Part shown: positions 42,256 through 53,132 of the stretch, piece after piece
How the letters are laid out: each line of letters opens with the position of its first letter
Position numbering within the stretch: position 1 is the stretch's first letter
Origin: Phenylobacterium sp.
Lineage (GTDB): Bacteria; Pseudomonadota; Alphaproteobacteria; Caulobacterales; Caulobacteraceae
Direction of reading: 5' to 3'
Assembly (NCBI GenBank): GCA_004799545.1
Contig: SSMU01000010.1
Coordinates: 79,353 to 143,352 of the forward strand
Length of the DNA: 64,000 nucleotides
Made by a program: the position numbers and the translations under genes
The notes under the pieces: model-generated
The model's database searches: none
The model's input: only the letters and a program-made list of their open reading frames with translations
What the model was told of the DNA's origin: nothing

Positions 42256-43809
42256 TCAGGCCGCCCGGCGCAGCTCGGCGTCGACGATCCGCTGCAGGGC
42301 GACGTAGTCGGTCTTGCCGGTGCCGAGCAGGGGGATCTCCGCCACCCGGATGATCTTGCGCGGCACGGCGATCTCCGGCGCGCCGATCGACTGGGCGTGG
42401 ACGATCAGCGGCGCGGCGTCGGCGTCCCGGCGATCGGTGACCAGCACCAGCCGCTCGCCCTTCTTGGAGTCCGGCACGGCCACGACGGCATGCCGGCCGT
42501 CCGGCCAGACCGAGGCGGCGAGGTCCTCGGCGGCGGTGAGCGAGACCATCTCGCCGCCGACCTTGGCGAAGCGTTTGACCCGCCCCAGGATCTTGACCCA
42601 ATCGTCGTCCGAGATGGAGACCACGTCGCCGGTGTCGTGCCAGCCGCCTTCCGGCGGCTCGAGGCCCGCGGCGGTGAGATAGCCGGCCATGACGTTGGGC
42701 CCGCGGACGTAGAGCTTGCCGCCGCCGGGGATGCCCTCCACCGGCTCCAGGCGGACCTCCATGCCGGGCAGGAGGCCGCCGACGGTGCCGCGGCGGTTGT
42801 CGACCGGCGTGTTGACCGCGATCACCGGCGAGGCCTCGGTGGCGCCATAGCCTTCCAGCAGCGGCACGTTCCCGAACCGCTCGGCGACCAGGTTGTGGGT
42901 CTCGTCCCGCACCTTCTCGGCGCCGCAGACCACGAACTCCAGGCCGGACAGCTCGCCGGGCTCGGCGGCGCGGGCGTACTGGTTCACGAAGGTGTCGGTG
43001 GCCAGCAGGATCGAGGCGCCCGTGTCCTTCACCAGCGGCGGGATCTGCTTGATGTGCAGCGGCGAGGGGTACTGGAAGGCCTTCATGCCGGTGAGGATCG
43101 GCAGCAGCACCCCGCCGGTCAGGCCGAAGCAGTGGAAGATCGGCAGCGGATTGAACATCACCCAGTTCGGATCGAGGTCGATGTGGGCGGCGATCTGGCG
43201 GACGTTGGCCACCAGGTTGGCCTGGGTCAGGACCACGCCGCGCGGCGCGCCGAAGCTGCCGGAGGTGAACAGGATCACGCCGGGGGCCGAGGGCTTGGTC
43301 CTGGCGGCGAACTGCTTGGGAAGCGCGCCGGCCGTGGCCGCGAACAGCTTGTCCGGCAGGCCCACCGTCTCGCGGACGTCCTCGAGGTAGGTCACCGTGG
43401 TCAGGGTCTCGAGCGCGTCGACCAGGTCGTGCAGCTTGCCCTGCTCGATGAACCGGTGGGCGGTCAGCACCCGCTTGACGCCGGCCAGCTCGCAGGCGGC
43501 CCGCAGGTTGCGGATGCCGGCGGTGAAGTTGAGCATGGTGGGCACGCGGCCGAAGGCGTGCAGGGCGAAGAAGGTGACCACGCCGGCCGAGCTCGACGGC
43601 AGCATGACGCCGACGTTCTCACCGGCCTTGGTGAAGGCCGCGATCTTGCGGCCCAGGGCGAAGGCGGCGCGGATCAGGTCGGTGTAGCTGAGGGGATTGC
43701 GCTCCTGGTCCTCCAGGATCGGCTTCTTCGCTCCATAGGTCTGGCGGGCGTCAGCCAGGGCCTCGAAGATCGTGGTCTGCGCCTGGCTGGCGTCGAACGA
43801 ACGCGGCAC
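42256..43809 (-). CDS. AMP-dependent acyl ligase, Aas-like
   Basis: A 517-residue acyl-adenylate-forming enzyme most like the acyl-ACP synthetase half of Aas (VGVMLPSSSAGVVTFFALHAFGRVPTMLNF-type N-terminal region). The adenylation motifs are seen as LFTSGSFGAPRGVVLT (P-loop, with Arg where Lys is usual), LEGYGATEASPVIAVN, GGWHDTGDVVSI (ribose-binding Asp), GRVKRFAKVGGEMVS, and the C-terminal catalytic Lys in LLGTGKTDYVAL. It lacks the fused acyltransferase half of E. coli Aas. It probably activates fatty acids for lipid recycling, but CoA or ACP as acceptor cannot be decided. Divergent from lipA. Confidence 0.85.
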   Translation of the reverse strand: MPRSFDASQAQTTIFEALADARQTYGAKKPILEDQERNPLSYTDLIRAAFALGRKIAAFTKAGENVGVMLPSSSAGVVTFFALHAFGRVPTMLNFTAGIRNLRAACELAGVKRVLTAHRFIEQGKLHDLVDALETLTTVTYLEDVRETVGLPDKLFAATAGALPKQFAARTKPSAPGVILFTSGSFGAPRGVVLTQANLVANVRQIAAHIDLDPNWVMFNPLPIFHCFGLTGGVLLPILTGMKAFQYPSPLHIKQIPPLVKDTGASILLATDTFVNQYARAAEPGELSGLEFVVCGAEKVRDETHNLVAERFGNVPLLEGYGATEASPVIAVNTPVDNRRGTVGGLLPGMEVRLEPVEGIPGGGKLYVRGPNVMAGYLTAAGLEPPEGGWHDTGDVVSISDDDWVKILGRVKRFAKVGGEMVSLTAAEDLAASVWPDGRHAVVAVPDSKKGERLVLVTDRRDADAAPLIVHAQSIGAPEIAVPRKIIRVAEIPLLGTGKTDYVALQRIVDAELRRAA

Positions 43810-43969
43810 GAGCGGATTCCTCCCCGGACCTGACGGCCCTTTTTCCCCGGCCGCGACCCTATCCGCGCGTTCCAGCCTTGAAAAGATCGGTTACAGGCCG
43901 TGATGCCGCGGCGGGAGGCGCGCGCATTCGCGGCTTGATCCGAAGCGCCCGACCGCCGATCTAGGGACC

Positions 43970-44932
43970 ATGGCCGTGGTCATCGACAATCTGGGCGAAC
44001 GCCGCCCGCGCCATCCGGAGAAGCAGAACCGTCCGGATACCCCCTTGCTGCGCAAGCCCGACTGGTTGCGGGTCCGGGCGCCGGGCTCGCCGGGCTACGC
44101 CGCCACGCGGGCGATCGTGAAGGAACATCGGCTGGTCACGGTCTGCGAGGAGGCGGCCTGTCCGAACATCGGCGAGTGCTGGGACAAGAGCCACGCCACC
44201 TTCATGATCCTTGGCGAGATTTGCACCCGGGCCTGCGCCTTCTGCAACGTCGCCACCGGCAAGCCCGAGGCGCTCGATCCGGACGAGCCGGCGCGGGTCG
44301 GCGACGCGGTGGCCAAGATGGGCCTCAAGCACGTGGTCATCACCTCGGTGGACCGCGACGACCTGGCCGACGGCGGGGCCGCGCAGTTCGTGGGCGTGAT
44401 CCGCGCCATCCGCGCTGCGGCGCCGGCCACCACCATCGAGATCCTGACACCGGACTTCCTCCGCAAGCCGCTGACGGCCGTGGAGAGCGTGATCGACGCC
44501 AAGCCGGACGTCTTCAACCACAACCTCGAGACCGTGCCGCGGCTCTACCTCTCCATCCGGCCGGGCGCGCGCTACTACAACTCCCTGCGCCTGCTCGAGC
44601 GGGTGAAGGAGCGCGATCCGACCCAGTTCACCAAGTCCGGCGTCATGGTCGGCCTCGGCGAGGCCAAGGACGAGGTCATGCAGGTGATGGACGACATGCG
44701 CTCGGCTGGCGTCGACTTCATCACCATCGGCCAGTACCTGCAGCCGACCCGCAAGCACGCCGCCATCGACCGCTTCGTCCATCCCGACGAATTCCACGCC
44801 CTGGAGGAGATCGCCCGCGCCAAGGGCTTCCTGATGGTCTCGGCGAGCCCGCTCACCCGCTCGTCGCACCACGCCGGCGAGGATTTCGCCCGGCTGCAGG
44901 CCGCGCGGCGGGCCCGGGAAGCGGCGGCTTAG
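43970..44932 (+). CDS. lipA: Lipoyl synthase
   Basis: LipA inserts two sulfur atoms into octanoyl groups on lipoyl domains, and so completes the cofactor of the E1 beta and E2 proteins made in this window. The 320-residue radical-SAM enzyme has the auxiliary cluster motif [12 protein letters not shown] (Cys-X4-Cys-X5-Cys), the radical-SAM motif [10 protein letters not shown], and the C-terminal [10 protein letters not shown] with the Ser ligand of the auxiliary cluster. Start ATG at 43970. The COQ10-like gene follows after six bases, as is common in alphaproteobacteria. Confidence 0.97.
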   Translation: MAVVIDNLGERRPRHPEKQNRPDTPLLRKPDWLRVRAPGSPGYAATRAIVKEHRLVTVCEEAACPNIGECWDKSHATFMILGEICTRACAFCNVATGKPEALDPDEPARVGDAVAKMGLKHVVITSVDRDDLADGGAAQFVGVIRAIRAAAPATTIEILTPDFLRKPLTAVESVIDAKPDVFNHNLETVPRLYLSIRPGARYYNSLRLLERVKERDPTQFTKSGVMVGLGEAKDEVMQVMDDMRSAGVDFITIGQYLQPTRKHAAIDRFVHPDEFHALEEIARAKGFLMVSASPLTRSSHHAGEDFARLQAARRAREAAA

Positions 44933-44938
44933 GGGCCC

Positions 44939-45412
44939 GTGCGGCACCACGTCTCCAAGCTCCTGCCGTTCACGCCGGACCAGCTGTTCGCCCTGGTGGG
45001 CGACGTCGCCGCCTATCCCGACTTCGTGCCGTGGATCACCGCCATGCGCACCTGGAACGCCCGCCGCCTGAGCGAAGGGATCGAGAGCGTGGACGCCGAG
45101 GCCGGGGTGGGATTCGCCTTCCTGAAGGAGCGGTTCTCGACCCGCGTGCGGCGCGACGCCCGTGCGCGGCAGATCGACGTGAGCCTGCTCTCGGGGCCGT
45201 TCCGGAAGCTGGAGAACCGCTGGCGGTTCCTGGACGCAGGCCACGGCTGCACGCGCGTCGAGTTCGACATCGATTTCGCGTTCAAATCCAGGCTGCTGGA
45301 AGCGCTGCTTACCGCGAACTTCGGCCATGCGGTGGACAGGCTGATGCAGTGCTTCGAGGCGAGGGCGAAGACCTTGTACGGGAAACTCGAGAGACCTTCC
45401 ACTCCGGCTTGA
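44939..45412 (+). CDS. COQ10/RatA-family START-domain protein
   Basis: A 157-residue protein of the polyketide-cyclase/START superfamily, of the COQ10/RatA (YfjG) type, starting at GTG 44939. The motif VGDVAAYPDFVPW and the beta-strand pattern with LENRWRFLDAG..TRVEFDIDFAFKS are diagnostic. Mitochondrial Coq10 binds ubiquinone and supports respiration, while E. coli RatA was described as a ribosome-association toxin; I favour a ubiquinone role from the alphaproteobacterial context next to lipA. It converges on the cinA-type gene, with a hairpin between. Confidence 0.88.
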   Translation: MRHHVSKLLPFTPDQLFALVGDVAAYPDFVPWITAMRTWNARRLSEGIESVDAEAGVGFAFLKERFSTRVRRDARARQIDVSLLSGPFRKLENRWRFLDAGHGCTRVEFDIDFAFKSRLLEALLTANFGHAVDRLMQCFEARAKTLYGKLERPSTPA

Positions 45413-45436
45413 CTTATGAGAACATAGCGCGAACTT

Positions 45437-45465
45437 TTCCTCTCCCGCGTGCCGCGGGAAAGGAA
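45437..45465. terminator. Hairpin between convergent genes, possible bidirectional terminator
   Basis: A 13-base stem with one mismatch (core CCCGCG/CGCGGG, loop TGC) lies between the COQ10-like gene and the cinA-type gene, overlapping neither stop. There is no T run on either strand, so intrinsic termination is unproven. The CCTCTCCCGCG...CGCGGGAAAGG form also resembles palindromic dispersed elements common in alphaproteobacterial intergenic DNA. Confidence 0.45.
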
Positions 45466-45468
45466 GGG

Positions 45469-45960
45469 CTAGGTCATCCGGTCGCGGAGCGCGGTGAGGG
45501 CCGCCTGCACCGCGGCCAGCTGGATGCCTTCGCGGGTGTCGTCCTCGAAGAACTCCTCGCGGTGCATCAGGCCGTGGTTGCTTCGGGCGGTGGCGATGTG
45601 GACGGTGCCGACCGGCTTCATCGGGGTGCCGCCGCCGGGGCCGGCGATGCCGGTGACCGCCACCGAGACGTGGGCGTTGGAGTTCTCCAGCGCGCCCTCG
45701 GCCATCATCCGCGACACCGCGTCGGAGACCGCGCCCAGGTCGGCGATCAGGTCGCCGGGGACCCCCAGCATCTCCTGCTTGGCGCGGTTGGAGTAGGTGA
45801 TGAAGCCGCGTTCGAAGACGTCCGAGGCGCCCGACACCTGGCAGATGGCGCCCGCCACCAGGCCGCCGGTGCAGCTTTCAGCGGTGACGATGCGCAGCGA
45901 GCGCTCGCGGGCCTCGTCGACCAGCAGCCGGGCGAGGGTGACGATCTCCAGCGGGAACAT
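45469..45960 (-). CDS. CinA C-terminal domain protein, NMN amidohydrolase (PncC) type
   Basis: A 163-residue stand-alone CinA C-terminal domain. Family members (PncC) deamidate nicotinamide mononucleotide in NAD recycling. The signatures TAESCTGGLVAGAIC (catalytic Ser/Thr region), GFITYSNRAKQEMLGV and AVTGIAGPGGGTPMKPVGTV are all present. I start at ATG 45960, which has GAGGAG upstream, rather than a GTG eight codons before. It follows ispDF on the same strand by 98 bases, a common pairing in alphaproteobacteria. Confidence 0.92.
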   Translation of the reverse strand: MFPLEIVTLARLLVDEARERSLRIVTAESCTGGLVAGAICQVSGASDVFERGFITYSNRAKQEMLGVPGDLIADLGAVSDAVSRMMAEGALENSNAHVSVAVTGIAGPGGGTPMKPVGTVHIATARSNHGLMHREEFFEDDTREGIQLAAVQAALTALRDRMT

Positions 45961-46058
45961 GGGGACGTAACTCCTCGAGGCCACTTCAGCTCAGGCTGAC
46001 CAGAGCATCGCTGGCGCCTCCGCATCAAGGCCCTTCGGACCCAGATGGCGCCGAGCGG

Positions 46059-47204
46059 CTAGGGCGGCGTCTCGATCGAGACCACCGCCTGGGCCATTAG
46101 GCCTTCTTCGCGGCCGGTGAAGCCCATGCCCTCGGTCGTGGTGGCCTTGACGCTGACCCGGCGGATCGGCACGCCCAGCAGCTCGGCGATGCGGGCGCGC
46201 ATGGCGTCGCGGTGCGGGCGGATCTTCGGGCGTTCGCAGATCAGGGTGACGTCGGCGTTCAGCACCCGGCCGCCCTGCGCGGTCATCAGGCTCACCGCGT
46301 GGCGCAGGAACTGGTCCGAGGAGGCGCCCTTCCAGCGCGGGTCCGTCGGCGGGAAGTGCTCGCCGATGTCGCCGTCGCCGATGGCGCCCAGCACCGCGTC
46401 GGTCAGGGCGTGCAGGCCGCAGTCGGCGTCGGAATGGCCCACCAGGCCGAGGTCGTGCTCGATGCGGATGCCGCACAGCCAAACCACGTCGCCCTTGCCG
46501 AACCGGTGGGCGTCGACCCCAAAGCCGATGCGGACGATCCGGCGGCCGGCCGCCAGCTGCTCGGCCAGCAGGAAGTCCTCCGGATAGGTCAGCTTCATCA
46601 GCATCGGGTCGCCGGGGACCATGGCCACGTGGCCGCCGGCCCGCTCCATCACCGCGGCGTCGTCGGTGGGCTCCTCATTGGCCGGCCAGCGGCGGTAGGC
46701 GGCCTTCAGCCGGCCGATCCGGAAGGCCTGGGGCGTCTGGGCGCGCCACAGCCCCTCGCGGGAAACCGTCTCGTCCACCAGGCCCTCGCCGCGCTTCAGG
46801 GTGTCGGGAACGGGCAGGGTGGGGATGGCCCCGTCGGCGAGGTCCAAGGCGGCGAGCAGCCGGCCGACGTGGTCGCGGGAGACGAAGGGCCGGGCGGCGT
46901 CGTGCACCAGCACCGGCTGGTTGCGGCCGGCGGTGATCGCCGCCAAGCCCGCCTGGACGGAGTCGGCGCGCGTCCGGCCGCCGGTGACCGCGCGCCAGGC
47001 GTCCAGCCCCTCGAGCGCCTCATCGAGCTGGCCCACGCGGTCGTGCGCCACCACGACCACGACCTCGCGCGCGCCGGCGGAGAGCAATCCCTCCACGGAC
47101 CAACGCACGATCGGCTTCCCCCCTAAGGTCCGCCAGACTTTGGGTTCGCCGGGGCCGGCCCTGAGGCCCGCGCCCGCGGCCACCACAACGGCCGAAAAGC
47201 TCAT
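46059..47204 (-). CDS. ispDF: Bifunctional IspD-IspF isoprenoid enzyme
   Basis: The fusion catalyses two steps of the MEP pathway: cytidylyl transfer to MEP and cyclisation to MEcPP. I start at ATG 47204 (381 residues); a TTG six codons earlier is less likely. The IspD half (about 1-220) has AVVVAAGAGLRAG, the Lys of EPKVW, and VLVHDAARPFVS, where the Arg/Asp contact the substrate. The IspF half (about 225-381) has RIGFGVDAHRFGKGD (metal Asp/His), GHSDADCGLHALTDA and TEGMGFTGREEG. The fusion is typical of alphaproteobacteria. Divergent from dusB, with a symmetric repeat pair between the starts. Confidence 0.97.
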   Translation of the reverse strand: MSFSAVVVAAGAGLRAGPGEPKVWRTLGGKPIVRWSVEGLLSAGAREVVVVVAHDRVGQLDEALEGLDAWRAVTGGRTRADSVQAGLAAITAGRNQPVLVHDAARPFVSRDHVGRLLAALDLADGAIPTLPVPDTLKRGEGLVDETVSREGLWRAQTPQAFRIGRLKAAYRRWPANEEPTDDAAVMERAGGHVAMVPGDPMLMKLTYPEDFLLAEQLAAGRRIVRIGFGVDAHRFGKGDVVWLCGIRIEHDLGLVGHSDADCGLHALTDAVLGAIGDGDIGEHFPPTDPRWKGASSDQFLRHAVSLMTAQGGRVLNADVTLICERPKIRPHRDAMRARIAELLGVPIRRVSVKATTTEGMGFTGREEGLMAQAVVSIETPP

Positions 47205-47210
47205 GGGCTT

Positions 47211-47272
47211 GTTCTTAGGCAAACAGCTTCGGTTGTTCCAGCTTTACGGCGCTGCACAAATTGCCTAAAAAC
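47211..47272. promoter_or_regulatory. Outward-facing 12-bp inverted repeat in the ispDF/dusB intergenic region
   Basis: TTGCCTAAGAAC on the minus strand (47211-47222) and TTGCCTAAAAAC on the plus strand (47261-47272) match at 11 of 12 positions, one arm facing each gene, 38 bases apart. The left arm ends six bases before the ispDF start, the right one 23 bases before dusB. Candidate shared regulatory element; the bound factor is unknown. Confidence 0.5.
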
Positions 47273-47295
47273 ATGGCGGGGACTGTGACTTAAAA

Positions 47296-48303
47296 ATGAG
47301 CAACATGGTGAAGGTTGGGGCTTCCACGGTCGGCGGACGGTGCTGGATCGCGCCGATGACCGGCGTGTCCGACCTGCCGTTCCGCAGAGCCGCCAGCCGC
47401 CAGGGCGCGGCCTATGTGGCCACCGAGATGGTCGCCTGCGCCGAATTCTCCAAGGGCCGGCCTGACGTGGTGCGCCGCGCCGCGGTGGGCGAGGGCCTGC
47501 CGCTGATGGTCGTCCAGCTGGTCGGCCGCGAGCCGCGCCACATCGCCGAGGGCGCCCGGCTGGCGGTCCGCGCGGGCGCCCAGATCATCGACCTCAACTT
47601 CGGCTGCCCGGCCAAGGAAGTGACCGGTGCGCTCTCGGGCTCCGCCCTGATGCGGGATCCGGAGCTGGCGGCGAGCCTGATGGCCGCCGCAGTGGACGCC
47701 GTCGAGGTTCCGGTCACCGTCAAGATGCGGCTGGGCTGGGACGACGCCTCGCGCAATGCGCCGGAGATCGCCGCCCGGGCTGAGGCCCTCGGCGTCCAGG
47801 CGGTGACCGTGCACGGCCGCACCCGCTGCCAGTTCTACAAGGGCGCCGCCGACTGGTCCGCCGTGCGCGCTGTGAAGGCGGCGGTGTCGATCCCGGTGAT
47901 CGTCAACGGCGACATCGCCGACGGCGTGAGCGCCAGGGCGGCGCTGGCGGCCTCCGGCGCCGACGCGGTCATGGTCGGGCGCGGGGTCTATGGCCGGCCG
48001 TGGATCGCCCGCCAGATCGAGGCCGAGCTGGACGGCGGGAGCTTCCAGGCGCCGGACGCGGCCGCACGGCTGGCCATCGCCCTGGACCACTTCCGCGACA
48101 GCCTGGCCTTCTATGGCGACCGGCTGGGCCTGAAGATCTTCCGCAAGCACCTGGCGGCCTACATCGAGCAGGCGCCGTGGCCCCTCGACGCCCAGGTGCG
48201 GCGCGCGGCGCGGGCCGAGTTCTGCCGGCTGGACGATCCGCGCGCGGTGGAGGCCAACCTGCAACGCCTGTGGACCGACCCGGACTGGCGGCTGGCCGCA
48301 TGA
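47296..48303 (+). CDS. dusB: tRNA-dihydrouridine synthase DusB
   Basis: DusB reduces uridines in the tRNA D-loop using FMN and NADPH. The 335-residue TIM-barrel enzyme starts with APMTGVSDLPFRRAA, has the catalytic Cys in LNFGCPAKEVTG, the substrate-binding VTVKMRLGWDD, HGRTRCQFY and the FMN-phosphate site NGDIADG and GRGVYGRPW, then the helical C-terminal domain. Its stop overlaps ntrB (ATGA). The dusB-ntrB-ntrC linkage (also known as nifR3-ntrBC) is a hallmark of alphaproteobacteria. Confidence 0.97.
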   Translation: MSNMVKVGASTVGGRCWIAPMTGVSDLPFRRAASRQGAAYVATEMVACAEFSKGRPDVVRRAAVGEGLPLMVVQLVGREPRHIAEGARLAVRAGAQIIDLNFGCPAKEVTGALSGSALMRDPELAASLMAAAVDAVEVPVTVKMRLGWDDASRNAPEIAARAEALGVQAVTVHGRTRCQFYKGAADWSAVRAVKAAVSIPVIVNGDIADGVSARAALAASGADAVMVGRGVYGRPWIARQIEAELDGGSFQAPDAAARLAIALDHFRDSLAFYGDRLGLKIFRKHLAAYIEQAPWPLDAQVRRAARAEFCRLDDPRAVEANLQRLWTDPDWRLAA

Positions 48304-49412
48304 CCACCCGAACCCTTAGCCAGCCCGCGGGCCGCGCCGTCGAGACGCTGAAGTCGGCGGCCTTCGACTTCAGCCCCGATCCGGCCATGGTGGTCGACGC
48401 CGAGGGCGCGCTGGTGGCGGTGAACGAGGCCGCCGAGGCGCTGTTCGGTCACGGCCTCAGCCTGCTGGCCCGCGGCCGCTTCCTCTCGGCCCTGCCGCCC
48501 GGCTCGGCGCTGGGCGCGCTCTTGGAGCGGGCGCGGGCGGAGGGTGTGCGGGTCCGCGAGCGCGCTGTGGAGATCAGCCTGTTCGGCCTGCCGCCGTTCG
48601 AGGCGGACGGGGCGGCGACGCCGCTGGGCGACGGCTCGGTGCTCCTGACCCTCACCGTCAAGGCGGGCCTGGGCGTCGAGCGCAGCGGCGCGGACGCCGC
48701 GGGCCTGACCTCGATCATGGGGCTGGGGCGCATGCTGGCCCACGAGATCAAGAACCCGCTGGCCGGCATCCGCGGCGCCGCCCAGCTGCTCAAGACCGGC
48801 GCCAAGGCCGAGGACGCTCCGCTGGCCCAGCTGATCGTCGACGAGGTCGACCGCGTGGCCCGGCTGGTCGACCGCATGGAGGCCTTCTCCGAAGACGTCC
48901 GCTCGGACCTCACCCCGATCAACATCCACCAGGTGCTGGACCGGGTCCGGGCGCTGGCCGCCAACGGCGTCGCCGACGGCCTGGTGCTGCGCGAGCAGTA
49001 CGATCCCTCCCTGCCGCCGGTGCTTGGCGACGAGGACCAGCTGATCCAGATCTTCCTGAACCTGGTGAAGAACGCCGCCGAGGCCGCCCATGCGCGCGGC
49101 GACGAGCGGGGCGAGATCGCCATCTTCACCGCCTATCGCCATGGCGTCCGGGTGCGCGCGGCGCACGGCCAGCCGCCGCGCGGCGCGCCGCTGGAGGTCC
49201 GCATCCAGGACAACGGCCCCGGCGTGCCCGCCCACCTGCGCGAGCACCTGTTCCAGCCCTTCGTCACCTCCAAGCCGCAGGGCGCGGGCCTCGGCCTGGC
49301 GCTCACCGCCAAGCTGGTGGCCGCCCAGGGCGGGCTGATCGATTTCGAGTCCGAACCCGGCCGCACGGTCTTCCGCGTGCTCTTGCCCGTCGCCGCGCTG
49401 GGGAGCGCCTGA
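48300..49412 (+). CDS. ntrB: Nitrogen regulation sensor histidine kinase NtrB
   Basis: NtrB is the soluble kinase/phosphatase that phosphorylates NtrC under nitrogen limitation, controlled by PII. The 370-residue product has an N-terminal PAS domain (about 20-115), the H-box with His148 in [15 protein letters not shown], and the ATP-binding domain (N-box [10 protein letters not shown]-boxes DNGPGVP and GAGLGLAL). There is no membrane span. Start ATG overlaps the dusB stop, so the longer upstream frame is in dusB and rejected. ntrC follows after four bases. Confidence 0.96.
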   Translation: MTTRTLSQPAGRAVETLKSAAFDFSPDPAMVVDAEGALVAVNEAAEALFGHGLSLLARGRFLSALPPGSALGALLERARAEGVRVRERAVEISLFGLPPFEADGAATPLGDGSVLLTLTVKAGLGVERSGADAAGLTSIMGLGRMLAHEIKNPLAGIRGAAQLLKTGAKAEDAPLAQLIVDEVDRVARLVDRMEAFSEDVRSDLTPINIHQVLDRVRALAANGVADGLVLREQYDPSLPPVLGDEDQLIQIFLNLVKNAAEAAHARGDERGEIAIFTAYRHGVRVRAAHGQPPRGAPLEVRIQDNGPGVPAHLREHLFQPFVTSKPQGAGLGLALTAKLVAAQGGLIDFESEPGRTVFRVLLPVAALGSA

Positions 49413-49416
49413 AGCC

Positions 49417-50838
<1,422 letters not shown>

Positions 50839-50897
50839 CGCTTTGAGGCGACATCCCTGTTGCGTTTGGAGCACAGTCGCTTAGGCTCCCTCAATTC

Positions 50898-53123
50898 ATG
50901 GTTTCACTCACCCAGTACATTCCAGGCGGCGCGACGGTGGCCGAGCGGCTGGGCCGCTGGCTGAATTCGCGGGCGGTGCTGGGCTGCGCCTATGGCCTGG
51001 CGGCGGTGCTGACCGGTGTCGCGATCCTGCTCGCCGCCTCGCCGCCGACCACCGGGCCGGTCGGGCCGGCGAGCCAGCTGATCCTGACGGTGCTGTCGTT
51101 CAACCTGGTGCTGATCATCGGGCTGACGACGGTCGTGGCCCTGCGCTTCGCGGCCCTGCTGCGGGCCCGAGAGCGGGACGCCGGCGCCCGCCTGCACCTG
51201 AGGTTCGTGACGCTGTTCGCGCTCGCGGCCGTGGCGCCGGCCGTGGTGGTGGCGCTGTTCTATGGCGTGCTGGTGAGCCGCGGCGTGGAGAACTGGTTCA
51301 GCCAGCGGGTGCAAACCGTGGTGGAGAACTCCGCCACCCTGGCGCGCTCCTACATCGAGGACCAGAAGCGCTACATCGGCCATCACGTCAGCCTGATGAG
51401 CACCGACCTCAACCGGGAAGCGCCGCAGATGCAGGCGAGCCCGATCGCCTTCAACCACTACCTGGCGACGCTGGCCTCCTACCACGCCTTCCCCGCTGCT
51501 TATCTGATCGATCGGGAGGGCCGGGTGCTGGCCCGCGCCGAGACCGAGGACGCGCCACCCTATGTCCTGCCGCCGGAGAAGAGCTTCCGCGCCGCCGACG
51601 AGGGCGACATCTCGGTGCCGGACTTCGATTCCTCCGACCTGATGCGCGCGGTCTACCGGCTGCGCAGCTATCCGGACGCCTACCTCTATGTGGTGCGGCC
51701 GCTGGAGCCGGGGATGATCGCCCACCTGCGCGACGCCTACGCCTCGCTGGCCTCCTACCGCGAGGCCAAGCAGAACCGCGACCGCATCCAGACGATCTTC
51801 GTGCTCGCCTATTTCGAGACCGCCCTCTTGGTGCTGGTGGGCGCGGTGTGGCTGGGCCTGTGGTCGGCCAACGGCATCTCCGCGCCGGTCGCCCGGCTGG
51901 TGCAGGCGGCGGGCCGGGTGGCCGGCGGCGATCTCTCGGCCCGCGTCGACGCCGACAGCGACCCGGAAGAGATCGCAGTTTTATCACGCGCCTTCAACAG
52001 CATGACGCATGATCTTCAGGCGCAGCAGGAAGCCCTGCGCCGCGCCAGCGTCGAGGCCGAGGAGCGGCGGCAGTTCATCGAGGCGGTGCTGGCCGGCGTC
52101 AGCGCAGGCGTGGTCAGCCTGGACGGGCGAGGGCGCATCTCCGCGGCCAACCTGCAGGCGGTGCAACTGCTGGCCCTGCCGGGCGACCACGGCCGCGGCC
52201 GCAAGCTCGCCGACGTGGCGCCCGAATTCGCCGAGGTGGCGGAGAAGGCCGGCCTGACCGGCGAGGGCGAGGCGGAGATGGACGTGGTGCGCGGCCGCGA
52301 GACGCGGCGCCTGCGGGTGCGCGCCAGCCGCTCGGAAGGCGGCCTCGTGCTGACCTTCGACGACATCACCCGGTTGGTCGCCGCCCAGCGCAACGCCGCC
52401 TGGCGCGACGTCGCCCGGCGCATCGCCCACGAGATCAAGAACCCGCTGACCCCGATCCAGCTGTCCGCCGAGCGGCTGCGCAAGAAGTACCGCAAGGCCG
52501 TGCCGGAGGACGACGTCGAGGTGTTCGACCGCTGCACTGACACCATCATCCGCCAGGTGGGCGACATCGGCCGCATGGTCGACGAGTTCTCCGCCTTCGC
52601 CCGGATGCCGGCCCCGAAGTTCGCCGAGCATGACGCCGGCGAGCTGCTACACGCCGCGGTGTTCGCCCAGCGGGTGGCGAGCCCCGACATCTCGGTCGAG
52701 CTGGAGGAGCCCTCGGCGCACGTGGTGGTGCTGGCCGACGAGCGGATGCTGGGCCAGGCGCTGGGCAATGTGCTGAAGAACGCCGCCGAGGCGGTGAGCG
52801 CGCGCCAGGCCGCCGAGCCCCGGCTGAAGGGCCGCATCCGCGCCCGGATGGTCGCCGACGACAAGGGCGTGGTCTTCGAGGTCGAGGACAATGGCGTCGG
52901 CCTGCCGTCCAAGGATCGCGACCGGCTGACCGAACCCTATGTGACGACCCGCGAGAAGGGCACGGGCCTCGGCCTGGCCATCGTCAAGCGCATCCTCGAG
53001 GACCATGGCGGCGAGCTGGAGCTCGCCGACGCCCGCCGCGGGACCGGTGCGCTCGCCATACTGCGACTTCCCCCTGCCGTGCGCGTGGACCTGAAGTCCG
53101 CGCCCCAATCCGTATCCGCTTGA
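50898..53123 (+). CDS. ntrY: Membrane sensor histidine kinase NtrY
   Basis: NtrY is the membrane partner of NtrX in redox/nitrogen signalling. The 741-residue product has several N-terminal membrane spans (about 28-50, 55-80, 95-120), a periplasmic sensor region (about 125-290), another span (about 298-320), a HAMP domain (about 322-375), a PAS-like domain (about 380-490), and the kinase core with His511 in [15 protein letters not shown]. The catalytic domain shows NVLKNAAEAV, DNGVGLPSKDRDRL and GTGLGLAIVKRI. A weak TTGCGT/TAGGCT promoter (50860-50887) is possible between ntrC and ntrY. ntrX follows by nine bases. Confidence 0.95.
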   Translation: MVSLTQYIPGGATVAERLGRWLNSRAVLGCAYGLAAVLTGVAILLAASPPTTGPVGPASQLILTVLSFNLVLIIGLTTVVALRFAALLRARERDAGARLHLRFVTLFALAAVAPAVVVALFYGVLVSRGVENWFSQRVQTVVENSATLARSYIEDQKRYIGHHVSLMSTDLNREAPQMQASPIAFNHYLATLASYHAFPAAYLIDREGRVLARAETEDAPPYVLPPEKSFRAADEGDISVPDFDSSDLMRAVYRLRSYPDAYLYVVRPLEPGMIAHLRDAYASLASYREAKQNRDRIQTIFVLAYFETALLVLVGAVWLGLWSANGISAPVARLVQAAGRVAGGDLSARVDADSDPEEIAVLSRAFNSMTHDLQAQQEALRRASVEAEERRQFIEAVLAGVSAGVVSLDGRGRISAANLQAVQLLALPGDHGRGRKLADVAPEFAEVAEKAGLTGEGEAEMDVVRGRETRRLRVRASRSEGGLVLTFDDITRLVAAQRNAAWRDVARRIAHEIKNPLTPIQLSAERLRKKYRKAVPEDDVEVFDRCTDTIIRQVGDIGRMVDEFSAFARMPAPKFAEHDAGELLHAAVFAQRVASPDISVELEEPSAHVVVLADERMLGQALGNVLKNAAEAVSARQAAEPRLKGRIRARMVADDKGVVFEVEDNGVGLPSKDRDRLTEPYVTTREKGTGLGLAIVKRILEDHGGELELADARRGTGALAILRLPPAVRVDLKSAPQSVSA

Positions 53124-53132
53124 AGGTGACCG

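Noticed and set aside
45437..45465. The hairpin after the COQ10-like gene as a CRISPR or small RNA element
   Set aside because: A single palindrome with no repeats or spacers, and no promoter; termination or a dispersed palindromic element is simpler.
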